A DNA stretch of 64,000 nt from Pelagibacterium montanilacus (GCF_003992665.1 NZ_RZMX01000006.1:78107-142106); one strand, 5' to 3'; positions 53,196 through 61,828 are shown, numbered from the stretch's first letter. Made by a program: numbers and translations. Notes: generated from the sequence alone by a model not told the origin.

Positions 53196-53483
53196 TCAGT
53201 CCAATACGTCTCCATCCGAAACGCCATCCTGGTCGCTGTCCGGATCAAGCGGCTCGCCAAGCCTGCTTTCGATGAATTTCCGCGGGCTGGGCGCGGACGC
53301 GCATGAGATATAGGTGTTTCCACGGCGGTCCGTGAAGGTCGATGTCACCTTGCCCGGAACCGTGCACTCCATGGTCGCGGGATCCACGCCATTGGGATTG
53401 TAGCTCATCGGTGCGGTGAGCTCGACCGCTCCGGCTGATCCCGTAAGGCCAAGTGCGGCGAAAGCCGCGATAAGGTATTTCAT
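53196..53483 (-). CDS. Small exported cysteine-pair protein, paralogue A
   Basis: A 95-residue protein: signal peptide MKYLIAAFAALGLTGSAGAV, then a compact domain with NPNGVDPATMECTVPGKV, TFTDRRGNTYISCASA and PRKFIESRL, ending in an acidic tail with DPDSDQDGVSDGD (similar to a calcium-binding repeat). Two cysteines could form a disulfide in the periplasm. GGAGGGG six bases upstream sets the ATG. A paralogue is at 62473 and a broken third copy at 62852. The family is not known to me. Confidence 0.78.
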   Translation of the reverse strand: MKYLIAAFAALGLTGSAGAVELTAPMSYNPNGVDPATMECTVPGKVTSTFTDRRGNTYISCASAPSPRKFIESRLGEPLDPDSDQDGVSDGDVLD

Positions 53484-53777
53484 CGGTCCCCTCCTGTTGG
53501 CGAAGGCGGTTCGCCACGCGGGCAACGCCGCCTGCTTTGCTCCCCGGACAGCGGACGGCGCTTTTGCCCCGGCCCGTTCTCCACTGAGAGCGGGCAGACT
53601 AGCGCACTGCTGTCTGGTGGGCAAATTTGAAGCCCGAGGTGGGACGGGCGGGGATAAGCCGGAGTGATCGCTGTCGGCCATGATCACAAGAAGCCCGGAT
53701 ATCCGTAGTGGCCCTAATCGCGTTGATCCTACGATCAACTATGGTCCGCCCGGTCGAACTTGGCGGGGAGACTACCC

Positions 53778-53990
53778 ATGCGTATCGAACTCGCGGTCGC
53801 GGCCGCGCATCCGGAATTCAATCTCGTGACCTTGAGGGACGGCACCGTCCGCCCGATCAGGGAATATTATGACGAAGACGGCAGGATCACGCTCGGTCCG
53901 GTCAATGCGGTGATGTGCTCGGTCGATCTCGATGACGCCGCTTATGCGCTGGTCAATCTCGAGGACTTCGTCGTGGGCCTGCTTTGCTAG
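53778..53990 (+). CDS. Small hypothetical protein
   Basis: A 70-residue acidic, soluble protein, MRIELAVAAAHPEFNLVTLRDG..., ending VNLEDFVVGLLC. No family was recognised. GGGGAG eight bases before the ATG at 53778 supports translation; the frame opens slightly earlier at 53760. It is flanked by 294 and 282 bases with no other gene. A large hairpin follows. Confidence 0.55.
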   Translation: MRIELAVAAAHPEFNLVTLRDGTVRPIREYYDEDGRITLGPVNAVMCSVDLDDAAYALVNLEDFVVGLLC

Positions 53991-54093
53991 AGGGCGCACA
54001 AGGCGTTCGTCCCGGAGTGGCCGGGAGCCGATGATTGGCGCCGGGTCCGCCGCAGGAGGCCAAGCAAGCAGATGGAAAACAAGCCAATGGAGC

Positions 54094-54127
54094 GAGCCCC
54101 GGACCGCACGAAGACGGTCCGGGGCTC
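54094..54127. terminator. Large GC-rich hairpin, possible terminator
   Basis: GAGCCCCGGACCG and CGGTCCGGGGCTC form a perfect 13-bp stem with an eight-base loop. No T tract follows on either strand. It lies 104 bases after the stop at 53990 and may end that transcript or serve another purpose. Confidence 0.45.
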
Positions 54128-54272
54128 AAGTCAGGCCTGATCAGGGAGGCGGCGACTGGTCGACATCACTGGAGGGCGCCGACCGGCCGCGTTCGCTCTC
54201 GATCAAGTCATCAAGGAGCAGGAGGCCATAGACTCTGTCGTCCAGTGCGACAGAGCAGGAACCATCCCGGGT

Positions 54273-55034
54273 TTAGAAGCTGTAGTTCAAGCCGATCTTG
54301 GCGGTGTGCAAGTCGTCATCGAATGTGAACGGCGATTCGTCTGGCACTTCCCCATCGTAGGTGGCGGTGCCGAAGTTCATGTAAAGATATTCTGCCTTGA
54401 ACGAAAGATTGGCATCCACCGCCATTTCGACACCGCCGCCCAGTGCCCAGCCAAACCGTGCGCTCTCGCCGTAACCTGCCTCTTCACCATCGAATCCCCA
54501 CTGACCGCCTTCGTCTTCCGAGCCAACGCCATCGAACTCCCCGGCACCAGAACGGATGTGCGCGAGCACGCCGCCCGCCTTGCCGTAAAAGAGAACTCCG
54601 TCGCTCGCAAAGCCAGCTCTGCCGGCTGCAACCGCGTAGGGGCCATACTCAGTGAGCATCGCGGGCTGCTGGTTCTGTGTCTGATCGATGTCCTGCCACA
54701 AGTGCTGGTTGGAGAGGTAGCCCGCCTCGAGTTCAGGACCGAAAACCAAAGAACCGTGCTGGAAATTATAGCCGAGAGTCAGACCACCAAACCCTCCCAG
54801 GCCGTCGCGGGTATACGAATCCGAATCATCGAACTCGACGCCTTCAAGGTCTGTCGCCTCGGTCTGCGCGCGCGCGATGCCTGCGAAAACACCAACGTAT
54901 CCGCCGGTCCAATCGAAGGCGACTGGCTGAGCAGCGTCAACCACGGGCGCTTCAATGATGGGATCGGCGCCGTATGCCGCCGTGCACAGAGCGGACGATG
55001 CGGCAGCGGCCAGCCATAGCGAAGAAAGTCTCAT
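54273..55034 (-). CDS. Omp25/Omp31-like outer-membrane beta-barrel protein
   Basis: A 253-residue protein: signal peptide MRLSSLWLAAAASSALCTAAYGAD, then FDWTGGYVGVFAGIARA, the typical N-terminal strand of Rhizobiales Omp25/31-family porin-like proteins. Alternating strands follow, and the last residues, HTAKIGLNYSF, end in the phenylalanine needed for barrel assembly. The loops are unusually acidic and glycine-rich (SGAGEFDGVGSEDEGGQWGFDGEEAGYG). AAGGG nine bases upstream sets the start. The 266 bases between this gene and tRNA-Cys hold no other gene. Confidence 0.88.
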   Translation of the reverse strand: MRLSSLWLAAAASSALCTAAYGADPIIEAPVVDAAQPVAFDWTGGYVGVFAGIARAQTEATDLEGVEFDDSDSYTRDGLGGFGGLTLGYNFQHGSLVFGPELEAGYLSNQHLWQDIDQTQNQQPAMLTEYGPYAVAAGRAGFASDGVLFYGKAGGVLAHIRSGAGEFDGVGSEDEGGQWGFDGEEAGYGESARFGWALGGGVEMAVDANLSFKAEYLYMNFGTATYDGEVPDESPFTFDDDLHTAKIGLNYSF

Positions 55035-55300
55035 GAATCATGCCCTTATGTTCGATTTCAATTTCACAATCGCGAAATTTACCGAAGACGTCTGTAGCTT
55101 CCATGCAACACCACAATGGCCGCGACCCATACTGGCTGGCCATAGCGCGCGTTCTCATCGGGCAATCATGCGCCTATAGGAGACATCGACGGCGGGAATG
55201 AACGAGGTTCGGAATGTGGGACGCAATTCGAGCGTTCCGCATGCGTGCGTGTAACGCCTTCCCGAAAAAGCGCTGACTTTCCGTATCCGACCTGGAGGAA

Positions 55301-55374
55301 TGGAGGCCTCGACCGGAATCGAACCGGTGTGGACGGATTTGCAATCCGCTGCGTCACCACTCCGCCACGAGGCC
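55301..55374 (-). tRNA. tRNA-Cys (anticodon GCA)
   Basis: Cloverleaf on the complement: acceptor GGCCTCG/CGAGGCC, anticodon arm CGGAT-TGCAAAT-CCG with GCA, T arm ACCGGTTCGATTCCGGT, CCA encoded. Its 5' end is also found in a 16-base copy at 61684. Confidence 0.95.
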
Positions 55375-55379
55375 TCTGG
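55364..55379. repeat. Direct repeat at tRNA-Cys 5' end (putative attL)
   Basis: GCCACGAGGCCTCTGG covers the first bases of tRNA-Cys and five bases upstream. It recurs exactly at 61684-61699. Weaker likeness continues for about 20 bases past both copies. Confidence 0.6.
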
Positions 55380-55539
55380 CCCGGTTTTTCCAGCGTTTCC
55401 GGAACAGTGTCAAGGCAGCAATTGCACACAGTCCGTTGCGTGTGTGCAAAATCTGTTCTCGCAGCGTTCACGCCCCGCCCATGAGCCGGTGCACCCGGAC
55501 GCTGGTTCGCCGCATTTTCGCGTCGCGTGCTCTCAGTCG

Positions 55540-55910
55540 CTGAACCCGACTTCGCGCAACTCGCTTGCGCAGCCCGTGCAAGGTCATATCTTTCGCATCG
55601 GGCAGCGCCTGGATGAAGGCATCGGACTGCATCATGTCGTGCCACACCTCCCTCAGTGCACTGTCTCCGGGACACGTCATCCCCAGGCTGTTACGGCAGA
55701 ATGGCGTGGACGGCAGCGTTCCCTCGCTCATGGGCTCGAGGACCGCGCGCAGCTCGTCGCACACGCCGATCGCTATCTCCTCACCAGTTCCCCATTCTTT
55801 TCCGGGGTGAACACAAGCGATTTGCCCAGTACCCTATCGTCGCGGTAGCGGACCCATGTGATCGGGGCGATGTCCTGACAGCGCAGTCCCCGCTCGGGCG
55901 AAGCCGGAAC
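55540..55910 (-). pseudogene. Tyrosine recombinase (integrase) remnant
   Basis: Two adjacent frames on the complement carry pieces of a phage-type integrase. RGLRCQDIAPITWVRYRDD (the TGLRxxD region with its catalytic-box arginine) runs to a stop near 55773. After a frameshift, IAIGVCDELRAVLEP continues and reaches DMTLHGLRKRV (the HxLR box). The C-terminal histidine/tyrosine region is absent. It lies about 170 bases from tRNA-Cys. The N-terminal domain is also missing. The 645 bases between tRNA-Cys and the exchanger gene hold nothing else recognised. Confidence 0.72.
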
Positions 55911-56019
55911 ATACCCTGCCGGACGACATACATGACCTCCGGCCTGCCGGTACCATCGGTACTGCCCATGACTCAGGCACGACTGCCAGTCCAAAGTGAT
56001 CGCGAACCGATCCCGCCGA

Positions 56020-56964
56020 TCAGAAGCCCGATGCGAGCCAAGCGACATAGGCACAGTAGGCGAGCAGGAATGCAGCGCCTTCCCAGCGCACCAGTCGTCG
56101 GCCTGAATACCCGAATGCCATAAGGAGCGCGGTTGCCGCGAGCATCACCCAGATGTCCAGGCGGGCGATCTCGGGAGGAACGGGAATGGGTCGCGCCAGG
56201 GCGGTCACGCCGAGAATGAAGAGCACGTTGAAGATGTTCGAGCCAATGATGTTGCCCAGTGCAAGATCGGTGTGACGGCGGATCGCGGCGATCACCGACG
56301 TGATCAGCTCGGGGAGCGAGGTGCCGACTGCCACCACGGTAAGCCCGATGATGGTTTCGGACACGCCGAAGGCGCTCGCGATTTCGATGGCGCTCGAGAC
56401 GACGAGCCGCGCGCCCAGGATCGTCAGAGCGAGCCCTCCGATGATCAGGACGATGGACAGGGGCAAAGGCTGTCCTGCCGGACGGTTGCCTTCGACACCG
56501 TTCGATGAAGCAAGTGCGGCGGCGGGCCGGTCGGTTCTGTAGCAGTAGGCGACGTAAGCGAGCAGGGCGAGGATCAGAAGGATGCCCGAAAAGCGGCCCA
56601 GAGAACCCATGAGCACGATTGCCAGGCCGGCCAAGGCAGACATCACAAGCACCGTGCCGTCTCTCCGCAGCACCGAAGGGTCGACCACGACAGGGCAAAT
56701 CAAAGCGGTCACCCCGAGGATGAGAAGGATATTGGCGATGTTCGAGCCGACGACATTGCCGACGGCAATGCCTGGGGCACCATCGAAAGCCGCCTGAACC
56801 GAGGTCACGAGTTCGGGGAGCGAGGTTCCGAAGCCCACCAGTGTGAGCCCGATCAGGAGCGGGGAAAGCCCCAGTCGCGTCGCTATGGCAACCGCGCCGC
56901 GGACAAAGCCCTCGCCACCGGCAACGAGAAGCATCAGGCCAAGCGCGAAAAGCAGGTAAGTCAT
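56020..56964 (-). CDS. Calcium/sodium antiporter (CaCA/YrbG family)
   Basis: A 314-residue inner-membrane protein with ten membrane segments. The two alpha-repeats of the exchanger family are clear: GFGTSLPELVTSVQAAFDGAPGIAVGNVVGSNIANILLILG and AVGTSLPELITSVIAAIRRHTDLALGNIIGSNIFNVLFILG. It swaps cations, most likely Na+ for Ca2+, across the inner membrane. The ATG at 56964 follows GGAG by eight bases; the frame runs on upstream without support. It is divergent from the beta-glucan operon. Confidence 0.92.
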   Translation of the reverse strand: MTYLLFALGLMLLVAGGEGFVRGAVAIATRLGLSPLLIGLTLVGFGTSLPELVTSVQAAFDGAPGIAVGNVVGSNIANILLILGVTALICPVVVDPSVLRRDGTVLVMSALAGLAIVLMGSLGRFSGILLILALLAYVAYCYRTDRPAAALASSNGVEGNRPAGQPLPLSIVLIIGGLALTILGARLVVSSAIEIASAFGVSETIIGLTVVAVGTSLPELITSVIAAIRRHTDLALGNIIGSNIFNVLFILGVTALARPIPVPPEIARLDIWVMLAATALLMAFGYSGRRLVRWEGAAFLLAYCAYVAWLASGF

Positions 56965-57062
56965 GGTGAACTCTCCGGTGATGACAGTCGGCTGGGCATA
57001 ATGCGCCTGACCGGTTCGCGATTCTAATGGGCGGCGGCAGCGACGTGAATATACAGATCGCC

Positions 57063-57077
57063 TTAACTGCTGCTTAA
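57063..57077. promoter_or_regulatory. CtrA-type binding site upstream of the beta-glucan-synthase pair
   Basis: TTAA-CTGCTGC-TTAA is a full TTAA-N7-TTAA CtrA box. It lies 119 bases before the HlyD-like start and 99 bases before the divergent exchanger start. Confidence 0.5.
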
Positions 57078-57195
57078 CTCTTTCTGTTGGGAACAGGGTG
57101 ACAAGGCGAGACCTTGTCTCCAGCAGCCTTCCTATCCTACCGTCAGCATCTACGATGAGTTGATTGCCGCAAACGCAGCAGGAGAGCAGCCGGCC

Positions 57196-58041
57196 ATGAA
57201 GTATGTCGTTCGTATCGTCGCTCTGATCGCGGTTGCTTTCGCGCTCTACGTCATCGTTGGCGAACAACTCGTCGGCACCAGCGGCACGGCTTACGTCAAT
57301 GCGGAACTGGCGGAATCGCGTGCTCCGCTGTCCGGGTACGTTGCGCTTGATGCCCTCCGGCCTGGAACCCGGGTCCAGTCAGGGGAAACGCTCGGCAACG
57401 TAACGGCGCGGGCAGCGACAGTGGCACGGGTCGACAGTCTCAATGAGGCGCTCGCGCTTGCGCGCGCCGATCGAGACGCGCTTGCAGAGCGGGCGGAGGG
57501 AGGATCGGAGGAGACCGAGATAGACCTGACCCTGGAAACCCTGCGGGCTGAGGCGCGACTTGCGGCGCTTGAGTCCTTGAGCGAGCAGGCGAGCGTGGAG
57601 CAGTCGCGGCGCCTGTCCGGCGCTCTGCAATCGCCGGCCTCGGGCATCGTTTGGTCAACCCCGGTGAACGATGGCGAGTTCGTGGTCGAGGGCAACACCG
57701 TCAGCATCATCGCTGACTGCGCGACGGCCTTCGTCCATGCCGGCGTCGACGAACGCCTCTACAACAGGCTGTCGATCGGGGACGTCGCCCAATTCCGGTT
57801 CCATGATGGGCCGGTGATCGAGGCGACCGTGTCTCTGCTCGGTGGCACCGGTCCGCGCCAGCTTTACGACACGTTGGCGATCGCGCCGCCGCAAAGCCTT
57901 ACCGATGGGTATCTTGTGCTGCTTTCAGCTCCCGCACTGGCAGGCCCGGACTCCTGCCAACTCGGACGAAGCGGGCGGGTGGTGTTCACCGAAGGTCCGC
58001 TGTCCTTCCTGACCGGGCTATGGGATCGCGCAGGGTCCTGA
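57196..58041 (+). CDS. HlyD-type membrane-fusion protein (BgsB-like)
   Basis: A 281-residue protein with one N-terminal helix (YVVRIVALIAVAFALYVIVG), split biotinyl-lipoyl-like halves (APLSGYVALDALRPGTRVQSGETLG and LQSPASGIVWSTPVNDGEFVVEG) around a short coiled coil, and a beta-barrel domain. Such proteins bridge the periplasm for secreted polymers. It stands just upstream of a family-2 glucan synthase, as BgsB does in Sinorhizobium meliloti, where the pair makes a mixed-linkage beta-glucan. The gene ends two bases before the synthase start. Confidence 0.8.
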   Translation: MKYVVRIVALIAVAFALYVIVGEQLVGTSGTAYVNAELAESRAPLSGYVALDALRPGTRVQSGETLGNVTARAATVARVDSLNEALALARADRDALAERAEGGSEETEIDLTLETLRAEARLAALESLSEQASVEQSRRLSGALQSPASGIVWSTPVNDGEFVVEGNTVSIIADCATAFVHAGVDERLYNRLSIGDVAQFRFHDGPVIEATVSLLGGTGPRQLYDTLAIAPPQSLTDGYLVLLSAPALAGPDSCQLGRSGRVVFTEGPLSFLTGLWDRAGS

Positions 58042-58043
58042 CC

Positions 58044-60020
58044 ATGTACATCTTTCCGCAGGAGGTCATTGTCTGGGCGCCGGCCCTGCTGGTCGTGGGG
58101 ATCGCCTACGGCATCGTGCCTGAGCTGGAGCGAGAGAACGCCCTGCACCGCAGTCTCCTGGCGCTCGCGGCAGGTCTGCTCAGCCTGCGTTACTTGTTCT
58201 GGCGCTTGACCGACACGCTGGCGCCACCCGGCATGAACTGGGATGCACTCGCAAGCTGGAGCTTCTTTGCCTTCGAGGCGGTGGCAATGGTGTCGAGCCT
58301 TTCCGCATTCGCCTTGCTGTCGCGTCATCGCTCGCGGTCCCAGGACGCCGATCTCCGCCATGGCTGGTGGGGGCAGACTCAACCCCGCGTGGCAATCCTC
58401 ATCGCGACCTACAACGAGGAGTGGCCGGTCCTAGAGCGCACGATTGCCGGGGCGCTGGCCCTGCGCTGGCAGAACAAGCGCATATACGTGCTGGATGACG
58501 GCCGCCGCAGCTGGCTCGCCGATGCCTGCAGGCGCATGGGCGTGACCCATCTGACGCGACCGGACAATGCCCATGGCAAGGCGGGCAACATCAACCATGC
58601 GCTGGCCGAACTGCGCGCCGGCGCCGAGGTTCCGGACTTCGTAGCGGTGCTCGACGCCGATTTCGTGCCACACCTGGGATTCATTTCGCGCTCCTTGAGC
58701 CTTTTTGAGGATCCCGCGATCGGTCTGGTCCAGACGCCACAGCATTTTTTCAATCCCGACCCGATCCAGCACAATCTCGGCATCTCACGTTCTTATCCCG
58801 ACGAGCAGCGCTTCTTTTTTGATCACCTTCAGCCGGCGCGCGACGCCTGGGGCATTGCAGTGTGCTGCGGCACCTCGTCGATTGTGCGCTGGCAGGCGCT
58901 GGAACAGCTTGGCGGCTTTCCGACCGATAGCGTGACCGAGGACTATTTGCTGAGCGTGCGGCTGCAGGAAAAGGGGTTCGCGACGGCCTATCTCAACGAG
59001 GCGCTGAGCGAGGGACTCGCACCCGAGGGGCTGAAGGAATATATCACCCAGCGCGCCCGCTGGGGCATGGGATTGATGCAGATCGTTCGCAGCGTCAGTG
59101 GCCCACTGAGGGATAACAGCCTGCGGCTCGTTGATAGGTGGAGCCTGCTCGACTCGTTCTTTTATTGGGCCTCCATTTTTCCCTTCAAGCTGGCCTGCAT
59201 CATCTATCCGCTGCTTTTCTGGTACTTCGGCGTGATCGTGGTGGACGCTCAGCTTGATGAAATCATCTCGCACTTCGCGCCGTACTACCTCATGACGATG
59301 GTGTTCATGAACTTCGTCTCGCGCGGCCTGTTTGTGCCTGTGGTCCATGATGTCGGCCAGCTCGTCGGCTCGGTCGAGATCACACGCGGGGTCTATACCG
59401 GTCTGTTGCGTCCACACGGTCAGAAGTTCAAGGTTACCATGAAGGGCGGGGACCGAACCCGGGTGATCGTGCAATGGCCAATCCTGCGGCGCTTTGCTGT
59501 CCTTTTTCTGCTGACGTTTGGCGGTCTCCTGATCGGCCTTCTGTCCGACTATACGTTCAACGGGCAGGCCGGTGACGGCAAGGTCATCATCCTGTTCTGG
59601 AGCATCTACAATCTCGCGGTGCTGCTGCTGGTGATGCTGGTCTGCGTCGAGCAGCCGCGCACCGCTTCGGTGCTGCGCAGGGTGCCCGAACGGGTCCGGC
59701 TGGAGATCGGCGATGCCATGCGCGAAGTCTGGCTGGCGGATATAAACGAAGAAGCGATGCGCTTAAGGGGCATCGAGTTGCCTGCCGGCAGCATTGTGCG
59801 CGCGCATATCGACCAAGTGGGAGAGGTGGAGGGCCAAGTATTGCGGAGTATTGGCGGATCGACAGAGGTCGCGATCACGCTCAACGAAACTCAGAGACAG
59901 GACTTGCTGGAAAAGATCCACACCCGTGAAGGTGAGCCGGGCACTGGTCTCGTCGCAACGGCAGCATTGTTGGCCGGTATCGCCCGGCGTGTGGTTTCGG
60001 GAGGAGTGCGCAACGCGTGA
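58044..60020 (+). CDS. Processive beta-glucan synthase, GT2 (BgsA/cellulose-synthase-like)
   Basis: A 658-residue inner-membrane synthase. Order: two helices, a GT2 domain with VAILIATYNEEW, LDADFVPH (about residue 200), TEDYLLSVRL (about 298) and QRARWGMG (the QxxRW box, about 336), then four or five more helices and a C-terminal domain. That domain has RRVPER, as in PilZ, but reads DINEEAM where PilZ has DxSxxG, so c-di-GMP binding may be atypical. It fits BgsA (mixed-linkage glucan, c-di-GMP-activated) better than BcsA; curdlan synthase is another possibility. Confidence 0.86.
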   Translation: MYIFPQEVIVWAPALLVVGIAYGIVPELERENALHRSLLALAAGLLSLRYLFWRLTDTLAPPGMNWDALASWSFFAFEAVAMVSSLSAFALLSRHRSRSQDADLRHGWWGQTQPRVAILIATYNEEWPVLERTIAGALALRWQNKRIYVLDDGRRSWLADACRRMGVTHLTRPDNAHGKAGNINHALAELRAGAEVPDFVAVLDADFVPHLGFISRSLSLFEDPAIGLVQTPQHFFNPDPIQHNLGISRSYPDEQRFFFDHLQPARDAWGIAVCCGTSSIVRWQALEQLGGFPTDSVTEDYLLSVRLQEKGFATAYLNEALSEGLAPEGLKEYITQRARWGMGLMQIVRSVSGPLRDNSLRLVDRWSLLDSFFYWASIFPFKLACIIYPLLFWYFGVIVVDAQLDEIISHFAPYYLMTMVFMNFVSRGLFVPVVHDVGQLVGSVEITRGVYTGLLRPHGQKFKVTMKGGDRTRVIVQWPILRRFAVLFLLTFGGLLIGLLSDYTFNGQAGDGKVIILFWSIYNLAVLLLVMLVCVEQPRTASVLRRVPERVRLEIGDAMREVWLADINEEAMRLRGIELPAGSIVRAHIDQVGEVEGQVLRSIGGSTEVAITLNETQRQDLLEKIHTREGEPGTGLVATAALLAGIARRVVSGGVRNA

Positions 60021-60026
60021 GGTGCA

Positions 60027-61106
60027 TCAGGGCTGCTTGGGTCCAGATTGCAGGCGTGCAATAGCATTCGAGAGCTGCGCTGCCTCGCGGTAGGGGCGCT
60101 GTTCATCAACATACCCTACATCCTCTCCCTTAGAGAACCGGCTCACTGCGTCGACCAGCCGAGCCAACGGCCTGAACAGAAGCGAACTCAGCAGGGTTAG
60201 CGCCAGCAAAGCCCCAATCAGCGCAAGCCCGCCTCCGATCAACATCGTGCGCTGGAACTCGTTTTGAGCATCGACGATAAAGCTGGAATCGAGCCGCGCG
60301 ACAATCGCCCAGCCGAAACGCGGGAGATCGTCGAAGGTGACCTCTGGAATGACGAAACTGAAGTACTCCTGACCGCCCGGCCATGGGCCGACAAACGTTC
60401 CCGACCTGCCGAGCGCAGCTGAGCGGACGGCCGGCACGTCTGCCAGATCGACTACCTCCGCGCCCTCAAGCGTACTCAGAAGAATCTCACTTTGGGTGTT
60501 GGTCAGAACGGTTTCAAGGCCGAGCGTTTCGGATCCTGTGGTCAAGACCTGTTGCACCCAGTTCCAGTCGATATGAACGCCGAAGACACCGGCAACGCTT
60601 CCATCCGCACGCCGGATGGGGGCCGAAAAATCGATGAAGCGCAAAGTGTCTCCGCCACCAGGCTGGAGAAGGTCGGCCAGCAGCACAGCTTCGTGGACGT
60701 CTCCTGCAAATGGGCCTTCGAGCCCGCGCTGGAACCATGGGCGCTGCGAAACATTGGCGTCCACGAGCAAGGCATCGGTCGCAGCGATCACCGCGCCGTC
60801 TGCACCCACCAGGCCCGCCCACGACAGATGTCCGCCGGTCCGGCCGAATCCATCGACTGCTGCCTGCAACACTTCGGGGTCCTGTTCGAGATCGACGGCC
60901 TCGGCGAATTCCTGAACGCGCTGCCACTCGGAGTGCAAGGTCCCGGCGAAGTACTGCGCCACGGCTTGTCCACGCGCTTCGACAGCGCGGACCGATGTCG
61001 ACTGGGTATATTGCGAGATGCCCTGCAGGAAGTAGGCGCCGACGCCGGCGAAGGCAATAAGCAGGATGAGGGTGGTCAGCGACAGGACTAAGGCGCGCAG
61101 TGACAT
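60027..61106 (-). CDS. Cache-domain membrane sensor lacking an output domain
   Basis: A 359-residue protein: helix 1 (LRALVLSLTTLILLIAFAGVGAYFL), a periplasmic double-Cache region (VSQRPWFQRGLEGPFAGDVHEAVLL and FIDFSAPIRRADGSVAGVFGVHIDW are typical), helix 2 (IGGGLALIGALLALTLLSSLLF), then a HAMP-like segment (RPLARLVDAVSRFSKGEDVG). The protein ends there, with no kinase, GGDEF or chemotaxis domain. It faces the glucan-synthase operon tail to tail, six bases away. It may signal through a partner, or be the N-terminal remnant of a larger sensor. An earlier ATG at 61127 is possible. Confidence 0.8.
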   Translation of the reverse strand: MSLRALVLSLTTLILLIAFAGVGAYFLQGISQYTQSTSVRAVEARGQAVAQYFAGTLHSEWQRVQEFAEAVDLEQDPEVLQAAVDGFGRTGGHLSWAGLVGADGAVIAATDALLVDANVSQRPWFQRGLEGPFAGDVHEAVLLADLLQPGGGDTLRFIDFSAPIRRADGSVAGVFGVHIDWNWVQQVLTTGSETLGLETVLTNTQSEILLSTLEGAEVVDLADVPAVRSAALGRSGTFVGPWPGGQEYFSFVIPEVTFDDLPRFGWAIVARLDSSFIVDAQNEFQRTMLIGGGLALIGALLALTLLSSLLFRPLARLVDAVSRFSKGEDVGYVDEQRPYREAAQLSNAIARLQSGPKQP

Positions 61107-61441
61107 TGTCGGCACTCGATACGTCATTCCGAACGATCGTGAGTGTACCGCAGTACTCAGCAGGATCAACCGTTGGCTAAGGCGGCACTGCTCGTCATCG
61201 CTGAAGTGGGTATGAATGTCGCCTCGGGCTCACGCAAGATGCACACAGCCGGCCTGAACGGATCGGCGCGACGTATTCGGACAGCAGAGACGGGCGGGGC
61301 GGCTGGGATACCGGAAGGCAGAATCCTTTTACACAGCCTGCCGGAGCGCATCGGATTTTCTGGGTTCGTCAGATACGAGAATGTAAACCGGGAAGGCTGA
61401 GACGCCAGCGAGTCCGGGTCGCACCGGGATCGACCATCAGC

Positions 61442-61484
61442 CTCTTGATCAGCGGATCCAAGGTTCAAATCCTTGCACGCCACC
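61442..61484 (+). repeat. 3' half of a tRNA-Lys(CTT)-like sequence (attachment-site scar)
   Basis: CTCTTGATCAGCGGATCC followed by a T arm (AAGGTTCAAATCCTT) and a CACGCCACC end resembles tRNA-Lys from the anticodon loop onward. The 5' half is absent: the bases upstream fit neither acceptor nor D arm. This is what integration into a tRNA gene leaves at the far border. It lies in the 722-base gap 61107-61828, which otherwise holds the repeat half at 61580 and the tRNA-Cys-type repeat at 61684. Confidence 0.5.
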
Positions 61485-61579
61485 GTTCTCCCCCACGTTT
61501 AGCAGCTTTGCAGAATATGCGTACGTCGTCGGTCGTGATCGACGCGCCACGCTTTCTCCTGCTGCAGCGCGCCGCCGAC

Positions 61580-61617
61580 CCGGAAAAGTGTTTCCACATG
61601 TCCTGGAAACGCTCTAA
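61580..61617. repeat. Half copy of the dispersed palindromic repeat
   Basis: CCGGAAAAGTGTTTCC, a short spacer and CCTGGAAACGCTCTAA match the right half of the repeat at 50748-50854. Confidence 0.7.
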
Positions 61618-61683
61618 CTGCATCGATTTCGAGGGGAGCTTGGCATGGGGTATGCGGGATAAAGCAACATAATCAAGGGCGTG

Positions 61684-61699
61684 GCCACGAGGCCTCTGG
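61684..61699. repeat. Direct repeat of tRNA-Cys 5' end (putative attR)
   Basis: GCCACGAGGCCTCTGG is an exact copy of 55364-55379. The bases before it do not continue into a tRNA, so only the border is duplicated. Confidence 0.6.
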
Positions 61700-61828
61700 G
61701 GCGGTTCTTGTTGGGTTTCGGAGCCCCGGTGAAGCTGACATTGCTCCGGAGGACGCTCCGGGGCACCGAAAACGGGTTCGGCTATTCGCCGTCACAGCGG
61801 CTGATGCGGTGTCGCTGCACGCGCCAGA

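Larger units (their letters stand above)
55364..61699. mobile_element. Putative integrated genomic island at tRNA-Cys (about 6.3 kb)
   Basis: The region is bounded by a 16-base direct repeat that includes the 5' end of tRNA-Cys. It starts with a broken tyrosine recombinase and carries an exchanger gene, a beta-glucan-synthase-like pair and a sensor gene. A tRNA-Lys 3' fragment lies at 61442-61484, near its far end. The element looks fixed: no working integrase remains. Insertion at the 5' rather than the 3' end of a tRNA gene is uncommon, so the boundaries are tentative. Confidence 0.42.

Noticed and set aside
55773..56054. Functional small protein on the complement near tRNA-Cys
   Set aside because: Its C-terminal half is an integrase fragment that continues in another frame, so it is part of a pseudogene.
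61381..61490. Complete tRNA-Lys gene
   Set aside because: The 3' half fits, but the acceptor 5' strand, D arm and anticodon 5' strand are absent.
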